A stretch of DNA of 64,000 nucleotides from Lysobacterales bacterium (GTDB lineage: Bacteria; Pseudomonadota; Gammaproteobacteria; Xanthomonadales; Ahniellaceae). Positions 37,875-45,510 of this stretch are shown here, piece after piece. The position numbers and the translations under genes were made by a program. The stretch is from NCBI GenBank assembly GCA_016182785.1, contig JACPFU010000030.1, positions 62,001 to 126,000 on the forward strand, given 5' to 3'. Below the pieces are notes generated by a model. It was not told the DNA's origin and searched no databases. It saw only the letters and a list, made by a program, of their open reading frames with translations. Each line of letters begins with the position of its first letter. Positions within the stretch are counted from its first letter, which is position 1.

Positions 37875-37970
37875 GGGTTCCGGCAAGCCTCGTGATGCGT
37901 GGCTGCCTCCGGTGGCATTGTGATGCCCGTCCAGGACGACCCCGACCGCGACCGCAGTCATAATGGCGCG

Positions 37971-38843
37971 ATGCCCGCCGCACTCTCCAACCTGATCCGC
38001 CTGCTGCGCCCGCACCAGTGGGCCAAGAACCTGCTCGTCTTCGTCGCGGTGCTGACCGCGCACCGCTTCGGCGACGCCGGAGCGTGGCGTGCCGGTTTGC
38101 TGCTGTTCGCGGCGTTCTGTTGCGCGGCTTCGGCGATCTACGTGATCAATGACGCGCTCGATGTCGGAGCCGATCGTCGCCATCCGGACAAGGCGAAGCG
38201 CCCGTTCGCGAGCGGCGCGTTGCCGCTGGCGCTGGCCTGGGTACTGGCGCCGCTGCTGCTCGCGGGCGCCGCCGCATTGGCGCTGCCGCTGCCGCGTGCG
38301 GCGGGGGTCGTGCTGGTCGGCTACGTCGCCCTGTCGGTCGCCTACAGCCTGCTGCTCAAGCGCGTGCTCTGGCTCGACGTGCTGGTGCTGGCCGCGCTGT
38401 ATGTGCTGCGCGTGATCGCCGGCGCCCTCGCGATCGCGGTGCCGATGAGCCCGTGGCTGCTCGGCTTCGCGCTGTTCCTGTTCATCAGCCTGGCGACGCT
38501 GAAGCGCTATGGCGAGCTGGCGATGAGCACGACCGGCGTGCTGGATGGCCGTGCCTATCGCGCCACCGACGCCCCGGTGGTGCTGGCGCTCGGTGCCGCA
38601 GCCGCGCTGACCGCGGTGCTGGTGCTGGCGCTGTACGTGCAAAGCGACGATGTGCGCGCGCTCTATCGCAAACCGGAGTTGCTCTGGTTCGCGACACCGA
38701 TCCTGATCTACTGGCTCGCCCGCCTGTGGACGCTGGCCGGTCGCGGTGCGGTCCGCGCCGACCCGATCCTGTTCGCGCTGCGCGATGTCGCCAGCCACCT
38801 CTGCGGAGTCGCACTGATGATCACGTTCTGGGTGGCACTGTGA
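37971..38843 (+). CDS. UbiA-family prenyltransferase
   Basis: The 290-residue polytopic protein has the UbiA aspartate motif NDALDVGADRRHPDK (Mg-diphosphate binding). The opening LIRLLRPHQWAKNLLVF and the second conserved loop LKRYGELAM follow the decaprenyl-phosphate phosphoribosyltransferase-like branch (COG0382). It likely transfers a group to a polyprenyl phosphate in the inner membrane. Its TGA overlaps the GTG of the next gene, suggesting joint work in a glycan or polyprenyl-sugar pathway. Confidence 0.85.
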   Translation: MPAALSNLIRLLRPHQWAKNLLVFVAVLTAHRFGDAGAWRAGLLLFAAFCCAASAIYVINDALDVGADRRHPDKAKRPFASGALPLALAWVLAPLLLAGAAALALPLPRAAGVVLVGYVALSVAYSLLLKRVLWLDVLVLAALYVLRVIAGALAIAVPMSPWLLGFALFLFISLATLKRYGELAMSTTGVLDGRAYRATDAPVVLALGAAAALTAVLVLALYVQSDDVRALYRKPELLWFATPILIYWLARLWTLAGRGAVRADPILFALRDVASHLCGVALMITFWVAL

Positions 38844-40390
38844 TCGCGTCGCGGGGGTTGTGGCTGCTCTACGTCGGCGTCGCGCTGCTGCTCGCCTGGC
38901 CGGCCCTGAACGGCCAGTTCCTCAGCGACGACATCGGCGTCATGCACTGGCTGTTGCGCTGGGATGCCAGCGACGGGCTGTGGCGCTCGGTGGCCGGCAA
39001 GTTCGCCAGCGGGCTCGACGTGCCGAGCCACTACTACCGGCCGCTTGCGCTCGTCAGCTTCGCGCTCGACCAGCGCCTGTTCGGCTGGGCGCCGCTGCCG
39101 TGGCATCTCACCGGCTTCGCGATCCACCTCGGCAACGCGCTGCTGGTCGGTGCGGTGATGCGGGCGCTGGGCGGCGATGCGTTGCGTGCGGCCACCGCGG
39201 GAGGGCTATTCCTGTGCTTCCCGCTGGCGCCGGAAGTGAGCATCTGGTTCTCGGGGCGCTATGACGTGCTCGCGGTGACCGGCATGCTGATCGCGGTCTA
39301 TGGTCACCTGCGTGCCAGCGGCTTCGATCGCTGGCGCGTGCTCAGCCTGCTCGGATTCGCGCTTGGCCTCACCGCCAAGGAAGCGGCGATGCCGACCCCG
39401 GGCCTGCTCGTGCTCGCGAGCTTCCTGCGCGCACCGGCCGGCGAGCTGCTGTGGCAACGCGGCCTGCGCACCTTGCGCGAGACCTTGCCGGCGGTGCTGC
39501 TGTTCGCGGCCTACCTCGGCTTGCGCGTTGCCCTGTTTGGCAGCGCCTTGCAGGTCTATCCGGACTCGAATCCCACCGCAGCCCTCGGCGTGGGCGAAGT
39601 GCTGCAGCGCCTGCTCGCGATCGTCACGATCCCGCAGCACCTGTTCGCCGACGCGCCGGTGCGCGGAGCGATCGCATTGCTCGCGATGGCGCTCGCGCTG
39701 CTCGCTGCCGCGCGCGTGGCCTGGCGCGATCGCGAGCCGGTGCGAGACCTGCTGCTGCCGCTGGCGTGGACGCTGCTGTCGTTGCTGTCGCTGGTGCCGC
39801 ACCTGAGCGGCGTCTACGGCCATGGCGAGGGCGGACGGTTCTACTACGCCACCGCCGCATGGCTGGCGCTCACGCTGGCGGCGGCGATCGCGGCGGCGCC
39901 GCAGCGGCTGCGTCCGCTGGCTTCGCTGCTGCTGGTCGGTGCATTTGCCTGCGCGCAATCGCACGCGCTGTCGCACTGGTCGCGCGCCGGCGAGGCGATG
40001 CGCGCCATGCTGCCGCTGCTCGCCGAGGCCGCGGACACCCTGGCCGAGCACGAATTCGCGCTGGTGGTGGTGCCGGACCACATCGCCTCGGTGCCGTTCG
40101 CGCGCAACGCCCAGGGCGGCATCGTGATGCCGCCGCAACAGGCCACGAACCTGCTGCCGAAGCTGGTACCGGTGCTGCCCGAACACCTCGACACCTGGCC
40201 GCAGCGGATTGCCGCGGGCGATGTCGCCCTGATCAAGGGCAGCGCGGTCGCGCCGCGCCTGGATGCGGTGTTCTGCTTCGACGCCGCGCATCTGCGCATG
40301 CACCGCGCCGGACAGGCCGCGAACTGGCGCGAACCGGACAGCTTCCTGCGCGACGTGCGCGCCTTCACCCGATCGGCCTGCGCGCTCTGA
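38840..40390 (+). CDS. Polytopic glycosyltransferase-like membrane protein
   Basis: The 516-residue protein starts at a GTG coupled to the prenyltransferase stop. It has about ten transmembrane helices in the N-terminal 370 residues and a soluble C-terminal part. An acidic motif FLSDDIGVMHWL follows helix 1, the place where GT-C enzymes (PMT and ArnT families) carry the catalytic Asp. SHYYRPLALVSFALDQRLFG resembles the first-loop block of bacterial O-mannosyltransferase-like proteins. It likely uses the lipid-linked sugar made with its neighbour. Substrate unknown. Confidence 0.7.
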   Translation: MIASRGLWLLYVGVALLLAWPALNGQFLSDDIGVMHWLLRWDASDGLWRSVAGKFASGLDVPSHYYRPLALVSFALDQRLFGWAPLPWHLTGFAIHLGNALLVGAVMRALGGDALRAATAGGLFLCFPLAPEVSIWFSGRYDVLAVTGMLIAVYGHLRASGFDRWRVLSLLGFALGLTAKEAAMPTPGLLVLASFLRAPAGELLWQRGLRTLRETLPAVLLFAAYLGLRVALFGSALQVYPDSNPTAALGVGEVLQRLLAIVTIPQHLFADAPVRGAIALLAMALALLAAARVAWRDREPVRDLLLPLAWTLLSLLSLVPHLSGVYGHGEGGRFYYATAAWLALTLAAAIAAAPQRLRPLASLLLVGAFACAQSHALSHWSRAGEAMRAMLPLLAEAADTLAEHEFALVVVPDHIASVPFARNAQGGIVMPPQQATNLLPKLVPVLPEHLDTWPQRIAAGDVALIKGSAVAPRLDAVFCFDAAHLRMHRAGQAANWREPDSFLRDVRAFTRSACAL

Positions 40391-40407
40391 GCGCAACGCA
40401 GCAAGCT

Positions 40408-40502
40408 GCCGGACCACAATTGCGATTCTTCGCGGGCCTATAGCTCAATGGTCAGAGCGCGGGACTCATAATCCCTCGGTTCCAGGTTCGAGTCCTGGTG
40501 GG
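40408..40502 (+). repeat. Tandem-duplicated tRNA promoter block, copy 1
   Basis: This 95-bp block recurs at 40594-40688, exactly 186 bp further on, with one difference: the -10 region reads CACAAT here and TACAAT in the second copy. It covers the promoter and nearly all of the tRNA gene. The DNA between the copies (40503-40593) contains a perfect hairpin GCCCGGAC/GTCCGGGC but no gene. Confidence 0.85.
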
Positions 40503-40509
40503 GCGAACC
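40434..40509 (+). pseudogene. Degenerate copy of tRNA-Ile2(CAU)
   Basis: The sequence equals the functional tRNA at 40620 through the T arm, with anticodon CAT in a CTCATAA loop. The 3' acceptor strand then reads TGGGGCG instead of TGGGCCC, giving mismatches at pairs 1-72 and 3-70, and the CCA is lost. The upstream -10 box is also weaker (CACAAT). It is most likely a tRNA pseudogene left by a tandem duplication. Confidence 0.65.
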
Positions 40510-40593
40510 GGGACATGGCGCGGCACCGCCGCGCCCCGGTGAGCGCCCGGACAGGAAGTCCGGGCTGGCGCCGAGCCCCAGGGATGGTTGCTC

Positions 40594-40688
40594 GCCGGAC
40601 TACAATTGCGATTCTTCGCGGGCCTATAGCTCAATGGTCAGAGCGCGGGACTCATAATCCCTCGGTTCCAGGTTCGAGTCCTGGTGGG
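40594..40688 (+). repeat. Tandem-duplicated tRNA promoter block, copy 2
   Basis: This is the second copy of the 95-bp block starting at 40408. It ends where the acceptor arms of the two tRNA copies diverge. It retains a consensus-like -10 TACAAT at 40601-40606, which places the transcription start a few bases before the tRNA. Confidence 0.85.
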
Positions 40689-40695
40689 CCCACCA
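40620..40695 (+). tRNA. tRNA-Ile2(CAU), lysidine-modified type
   Basis: The 76-nt gene folds with acceptor GGGCCTA/TGGGCCC, discriminator A and encoded CCA, D arm GCTC/GAGC and T arm CCAGG/CCTGG. The anticodon is CAT. The acceptor and anticodon stems resemble tRNA-Ile2 genes (ileX type), which read AUA after lysidine modification by TilS, more than elongator tRNA-Met. Elongator Met cannot be fully excluded without comparison. Confidence 0.8.
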
Positions 40696-40710
40696 ACTTC
40701 CGGTCTCCGC

Positions 40711-42234
40711 ATGTCCGTTTCCGCACCGGCACCCCAGCACTTGCCGAACGCACCGGCGGCTCCGGCGCGTCGCTTTCGACGCTGGCGCGTGGCGACGCTG
40801 ATTGCGGTGAATGTCGCGATCGTGGCGCATCTGCTGCATGGCTGGTGGGCGGGGGAAACCTTCGGGCGCGTGGTGTTCGCCGATGCCAAGGCGACGCTCG
40901 AGTCGGGCGTGATCAATCCCGGGTTCCTGTTGTTCGCGCTGGCGCTGTTGGTCACCGCGTCGTTCGGGCGCTTCTTCTGCGGCTGGGCCTGCCACATGGC
41001 GGCGTTGCAGGACCTGTGTGCGTGGCTGCTGCAGCGCATCGGTATCCGGCCGCGGCTGTTCCGTTCGCGCCTGCTCGGCTACGTCCCGCTGCTGCTGGCG
41101 CTGTACCTGTTCGTGTGGCCGAGCGTCGAGCGCAGCATCGTGGTGCCGCTGCTGGCGCGGGGCTGGCCGTCGGCGTTGGCCTGGTTCGATCCGCCGCCGC
41201 CGATCGGCGGCTGGTCGCTGCAATGGACCAGCACCGACCTGTGGGCGGGCATGCCCGAGCTCTGGGTCGCGATTCCGTTCCTGCTGGTCTGCGGCTTCGC
41301 CACCGTGTATTTCCTCGGTGCGCGCGGGCTGTGCCGTTATGGCTGTCCGTACGGCGGCTTCCTGCGACCGGTCGAGCAGGTGGCGCCGCTGCGCATCGTC
41401 GTTGACCCGGATCGTTGCGACCACTGCGCGCTGTGCACCGCCGCCTGCGGCATGCAGATTCGCGTGCATGAGCAGACCCGCGAGCACGGCGCGGTGCTCG
41501 ACGCCGATTGCATGCGCACGCTCGACTGCATCGACGCCTGCCCGCACCAGGCGTTGTCCTTGCGCGTCGCGACGCCGCCGTTGTGGCGCGAGGCGCAGCC
41601 GGCAGCGACCTATGACCTGCGGCTACGGGACGAATGGCTGATCGCGATCGTGGCCTTGCTGACGCTGCTCGCGACGCGAGGGCTGTACGCGCGCATCCCG
41701 CTGCTGCTCGCGGCGACGCTGGCGGTCCTCGCCGGGTTCCTGACCTGGCAGGCGCTGCAGCTGGCGCGTCGACCGGATTGGCGGTTCCGGCGTCTGGTGC
41801 TGCGCCGCGGCGGACGGCTGAGCGGGATCGGCAGGGGCGCGGTTGCGCTGCTCCTGCTGTTCGGGTTGCTGCTCGCGCAATCCGCGTTGTTGCGGCTGAC
41901 GTTGTGGCGCGCGGCGCAGCTCGATGCGCAGGTGACGGTCGGCTTCGACGCGCTCGCTGCCGGCGTCGATCCGGCGCAGCGCGCGTCGGCGGCTGCGGCG
42001 GCGCGCTGGTATCGACTGGCGCAACCGCTCGGCGATGGTGGCCTGGCGCTCGCGACCACGCCCGAAGTGCCGTTGCGCCTGGCCTGGCTGGAACTGGTGC
42101 AGGGCGATTGCGCCGCGGCGACGGCGCGGCTTGCGCGCGAGCGCAAGCGACTGCCCGACGATGCCGTGGTGCGCGATGCCGTCGAACTCGCCGCCGCGTT
42201 GTGCGGACCGCTCAGCCCTCGAAGCCGTCCATGA
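40711..42234 (+). CDS. Membrane 4Fe-4S polyferredoxin (NapH/NosR/CcoG-like)
   Basis: The 507-residue protein has about five N-terminal helices with FFCGWACHM and CRYGCPYGG motifs. Two [4Fe-4S] ferredoxin motifs follow, CDHCALCTAAC and the related CMRTLDCIDACP, and then more helices and a soluble tail. This is the layout of membrane electron-transfer proteins such as NapH, NosR and CcoG. It likely moves electrons across or along the inner membrane. The ATG lies only 15 nt after the tRNA CCA and no Shine-Dalgarno sequence is visible, so it may be co-transcribed with the tRNA. Confidence 0.8.
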   Translation: MSVSAPAPQHLPNAPAAPARRFRRWRVATLIAVNVAIVAHLLHGWWAGETFGRVVFADAKATLESGVINPGFLLFALALLVTASFGRFFCGWACHMAALQDLCAWLLQRIGIRPRLFRSRLLGYVPLLLALYLFVWPSVERSIVVPLLARGWPSALAWFDPPPPIGGWSLQWTSTDLWAGMPELWVAIPFLLVCGFATVYFLGARGLCRYGCPYGGFLRPVEQVAPLRIVVDPDRCDHCALCTAACGMQIRVHEQTREHGAVLDADCMRTLDCIDACPHQALSLRVATPPLWREAQPAATYDLRLRDEWLIAIVALLTLLATRGLYARIPLLLAATLAVLAGFLTWQALQLARRPDWRFRRLVLRRGGRLSGIGRGAVALLLLFGLLLAQSALLRLTLWRAAQLDAQVTVGFDALAAGVDPAQRASAAAAARWYRLAQPLGDGGLALATTPEVPLRLAWLELVQGDCAAATARLARERKRLPDDAVVRDAVELAAALCGPLSPRSRP

Positions 42235-43627
42235 ACATGGCTCCGGGAACCAGCGCGGGCATGCTGTAGCTGGCCGGGGACCCGGCTTCCTGCACGCCAA
42301 GCTCGATGGAGCCGCTGGCCGGTGCGAACGGTGCGACGAAGCTGAAGCGCATCAGCGTGCCCCAGTCGAGCGTGCCGTTGACGTCGGAGGCGGTGAACAC
42401 CACCGAACCGCCGGCGGCGTTGGTGATCCACGCCGGGATCAGGCCGGCGCCGTCCACGGCTTCGATCGAGGCCAGCGCGCCCGCATTCGGCACCGGGATC
42501 GTCACCCGGTCGAAGCCGTGGTTGCGCAGCACGCGCAGGTTCGGCTCGGCGCCCTGGGTCGCGGCGCGCGCGAAGTCGAGGTTCATCAGTGCGTAGTCAT
42601 AGCGGTACAGGCCGCCGCCGAGCGGGATCACGCGCGTCACCAGGCGCACGCGGCCCTCGTCGGTCTCGAGCGTGGTCGGCAGCGACGCACCGCCGCCCGG
42701 CACCGGCAGAGCCGCCCAGGTATCGACCGCCGGGCCTTCGATCTGCGCGCCGCTGTAGTTGAACGCGGACCAGGTTCCGCCGGACCAGGTCGCGCTGCCG
42801 CGGACGTGGCGGAAGTTGTCGTTCGGGTTGCCCTCGTCGCGGATCAGATACCAGGCCTCGAAGAAATACTGTGCGCCCGGGTTCTGCGCCGGTGCCAGGT
42901 CGGATTCGCGCACCATCATGCGGTGCGCGGGTGCGCCGATGCCGTGGTCGCTGGCAACGCCGCTGCAGCTTGGGTCCCACAGCGAACCGCAGCGGCCCCA
43001 GATGGCATCGTTCGGGATGATCTCGCTGCGCGGCCCGAGGCGGCGGGTCTCGTTGTTGTTGTAGGTGCCGTAGGTGTCGGAGCAGCCGATCAGGTTGGAG
43101 CTGTTTGGCGCCGCCCACAGCACGTGGCCGCTGGCGCAGCCGCAGCTGCCATTGGTCGTGAGCCAGGCATGCTTGACCCCGGAGCGGCCGATCTGGTCGA
43201 TGCGGCCCTCGCTGTCGACGCGGTACAGGTTCCAGGTCAGCAGCGGATGCTGGCGGTTGTTGTAGGGCGCCACCGGCGCCGAGTTCCCGGCGTCGATCCA
43301 GTCGTTCCACGGCACGTCGGCGCTGCCCATGTTCTGCAGACTGGCACTGGGCGCGAAGTACACGCGCGCGCTGCTGGAACTGCCGTTGCAGCCGCCGAGA
43401 CAGCCAAACATCGATGCCGACGAACTGAGCGAGGTCAGCTTCACGTCGGTGGTGGTGCCCGGCGTGCCCGGCCAGACCGGGACGCTGCAGGCGAGCACCG
43501 CCTTGGGCGCGCCGAAGACGAAGGCCTCGCCCGCGGGCGCATCGGAAGTGGCGAGCAGGCTGGCCGCCGTCACCCCGGTGCCGACCGTCAGTGCCAGGAC
43601 CTTGAGGGGTTTGGGAAGGATGCGCAT
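42212..43627 (-). CDS. Secreted hypothetical protein with C-terminal GFE tail
   Basis: The 471-residue protein has a basic, hydrophobic N terminus (MRILPKPLKVLALTVGTGVT, a signal peptide of the longer kind). A cysteine-containing body follows (GCLGGCNGSSSS, GSCGCASGH), with blocks such as NDNFRHVRGSATWSGGTWS and YRYDYALMNLDFARA, suggesting a large extracellular beta fold. It ends MFMDGFEG. A perfect FNR-type site lies about 90 bp before the start. It overlaps the convergent polyferredoxin gene by 23 bp. No enzyme family was recognised. Confidence 0.7.
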   Translation of the reverse strand: MRILPKPLKVLALTVGTGVTAASLLATSDAPAGEAFVFGAPKAVLACSVPVWPGTPGTTTDVKLTSLSSSASMFGCLGGCNGSSSSARVYFAPSASLQNMGSADVPWNDWIDAGNSAPVAPYNNRQHPLLTWNLYRVDSEGRIDQIGRSGVKHAWLTTNGSCGCASGHVLWAAPNSSNLIGCSDTYGTYNNNETRRLGPRSEIIPNDAIWGRCGSLWDPSCSGVASDHGIGAPAHRMMVRESDLAPAQNPGAQYFFEAWYLIRDEGNPNDNFRHVRGSATWSGGTWSAFNYSGAQIEGPAVDTWAALPVPGGGASLPTTLETDEGRVRLVTRVIPLGGGLYRYDYALMNLDFARAATQGAEPNLRVLRNHGFDRVTIPVPNAGALASIEAVDGAGLIPAWITNAAGGSVVFTASDVNGTLDWGTLMRFSFVAPFAPASGSIELGVQEAGSPASYSMPALVPGAMFMDGFEG

Positions 43628-43711
43628 GCCGGCTCTCCGCGACCGCGCGACCGGTGCCTGTCACCAATCGTCACGAATCGGCAAGGCTCGACCCCGCCGG
43701 CGCCGGCCGCC

Positions 43712-43725
43712 TTGATCTGGATCAA
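43712..43725 (-). promoter_or_regulatory. FNR/Anr-type binding site
   Basis: TTGATCTGGATCAA matches the FNR consensus TTGAT-N4-ATCAA perfectly. It lies between the stop of the RegA-like gene and the start of the GFE-tailed secreted protein, centred about 91 bp upstream of the latter's ATG. That distance suits activation at -41.5 with a ~50-nt leader. Confidence 0.55.
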
Positions 43726-43732
43726 GGCACCC

Positions 43733-44278
43733 TCACGCGGTCGGCGCGTGCTTGCGCAGGATGCGTTGCAGCGTGCGCCGGTGCATGCCGAGCGCACGCG
43801 CGGTCGCGGCGACATTGCCGCCCTGCTCCTGCAGCACGCGCTGGATGTGCTCCCAGGCGACGCGATTCCAGGCCAGCGGGCGATCGGGCGCTGTCGCTTC
43901 CGCGCCGGCGTCGGCATCGGCCAGCCCGAGCGCGCGCAGCACCTGCGCGGCGTCGGCCGGCTTGGCCAGATAGTCGTGCGCACCGCGCTTGATCGCGGCC
44001 ACCGCGGTGGCGATGCTGGCGTAGCCGGTCAGCAGCAGCACCCGCGCCTGCGGCCAGCGCGCCAGCAGCTCGGGCAGTGCCAGCAGGCCATCATCGGCGC
44101 CGAGCTTCAGATCAAGCACGATGTGCGTGGGCCCGAATTCCGCGCCGCCGGCGAGTGCGCCGGCCAGGCTGTTCGCGGCGAGCGCGACCTGACCACGCCG
44201 CTGCAGCGAGCGCGCGAGCACGTCGGCGAATACCGCGTCGTCGTCGATCACCAGGATGCGGGCCGCGCTCGTGCTCAT
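43733..44278 (-). CDS. RegA/PrrA/ActR-type response regulator
   Basis: The 181-residue protein has a receiver domain (Asp56 phospho-acceptor, LLTGYASIATAV, KPAD) and a C-terminal FIS-like helix-turn-helix (NVAATARALGMHRRTLQR). This is almost identical in style to RegA, PrrA and ActR. These regulators control redox-dependent respiration, photosynthesis or nitrogen genes. It is co-translated with the RegB-like kinase through an ATGA overlap. Confidence 0.88.
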   Translation of the reverse strand: MSTSAARILVIDDDAVFADVLARSLQRRGQVALAANSLAGALAGGAEFGPTHIVLDLKLGADDGLLALPELLARWPQARVLLLTGYASIATAVAAIKRGAHDYLAKPADAAQVLRALGLADADAGAEATAPDRPLAWNRVAWEHIQRVLQEQGGNVAATARALGMHRRTLQRILRKHAPTA

Positions 44279-45510
44279 GCCTGCGGCCAGGCCAGCGTTG
44301 CGCGCACCCGGCTGCCGCCGCGCTCGTCGATTTCGAGCGCACCGCCGTGGCGTTCGCAGATCAGCGCCGAAAGCGTCAGCCCAAGCCCGAGCCCGTCGCG
44401 CTTGCCGCTGACGAAGGCGCGCGGCGCGCTCGCGAAACCGCTGCCGCCATCCTCGACCTCGATGCACAGGTGCGCGGGCTCGGCGCGCAGCACCAGGCGG
44501 ATGTCGCGCCGCGCATTCGCCTGCGCCGCGTCGGCGGCGTTGTTCAGCAGGTTCAGCAGCAGCAGCTCGAAGGCACGGTCGAGGCGCGGCGTGCGCGCGG
44601 CGGCGGCGGCGTCGACCGCGACGTCCACCTCGAACGCCGGCCGCAGCAGGCGCCAGCGGCCGATGGCGGTCTGAACGCGCTGCGCCAGTGCCGCCGCGGC
44701 GGCATCCGCTTGCGGCTGCGCCTCGGCCACCAGCTGCCGCACCGCGTCGCGACAGGCGTCGAGTTGGCGTGCGATCAGGTCGAGGTCGGCGCGCGCTTCC
44801 GCGGTGGCGCCCTCGCGCAGGTCGGCGACCAGCACCGCCATCGTCGCCAGCGGCGTGTTCAGCGCATGTGCGGCACCGGCGCCAAGGGTGGCGACCGCGA
44901 GCACGCCTTCGTCGCGCAGGCTGCGTTCGCGCGCGGCCGCGAGTTCCGCACGCTGCGCCGCCATGGTCGTGGCCACGCGCACGCCGACCCAGCCGACCGC
45001 GCCGGCGCTGATCAGGAAATTGACCCACATGCCGAACAGGTGCAGGTCGAACTCGCCATGCACGTGCGGCAGCGGTGCGTGCCCGAACCACAACGCGCTG
45101 TAGGCGACCACCGCCAGCACCGCGGTTGCGACCACCGCGCGCGCCGAGCGCCAGGCCGCGGCCAGCGCGATCGGTACCAGGTACAGCGACACGAATGGAT
45201 TGGCCGGCCCGCCGGCCCAGTACAGCTGCCAGCTGAGCACGCCGATGTCGAGCGCCAGCGTCGGCGTCAGCGGCGCGACGCGTCCGCGGCGGGCGGCGAT
45301 CTGGATGCCGCCGTTGACCAGCGCCAGCACCGCCACCCCGGCAAGCAGCGGCCGCCACGGCAGCACCAGATGCAGCCAGCGATCGACGCCTGCGAACACC
45401 AGCAGCTGCGCGCACACGGCGACCCAGCGCAAGCGCACCAGCGCTGCCGCCTGCGTCGCCGCATCGCGCGCGTCGGCGGCGCGCGCGAGCGGCGAAACCG
45501 TGCCGCTCAT
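44275..45510 (-). CDS. RegB/PrrB-type redox-sensing histidine kinase
   Basis: The 411-residue protein has six transmembrane helices with the RegB quinone-site motif GGPANPF at residues 100-106. The H-box LGAGAAHALNTPLATM (His215) and a CRDAV segment with Cys253 follow. In RegB the equivalent CRDIL cysteine is the redox switch. The ATPase part keeps LLNLLNNAADAA and GLGLGLTL. It should sense quinone or cytoplasmic redox state and phosphorylate the adjacent RegA-like regulator. It overlaps the PLP-enzyme stop by 4 bp. Confidence 0.88.
   Translation of the reverse strand: MSGTVSPLARAADARDAATQAAALVRLRWVAVCAQLLVFAGVDRWLHLVLPWRPLLAGVAVLALVNGGIQIAARRGRVAPLTPTLALDIGVLSWQLYWAGGPANPFVSLYLVPIALAAAWRSARAVVATAVLAVVAYSALWFGHAPLPHVHGEFDLHLFGMWVNFLISAGAVGWVGVRVATTMAAQRAELAAARERSLRDEGVLAVATLGAGAAHALNTPLATMAVLVADLREGATAEARADLDLIARQLDACRDAVRQLVAEAQPQADAAAAALAQRVQTAIGRWRLLRPAFEVDVAVDAAAAARTPRLDRAFELLLLNLLNNAADAAQANARRDIRLVLRAEPAHLCIEVEDGGSGFASAPRAFVSGKRDGLGLGLTLSALICERHGGALEIDERGGSRVRATLAWPQA

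Noticed and set aside
40434-40695. The tRNA duplication as an att site of an integrated element
   Set aside because: Only about 90 bp separates the copies, no integrase is present, and the repeat includes the promoter, not just the tRNA 3' end.
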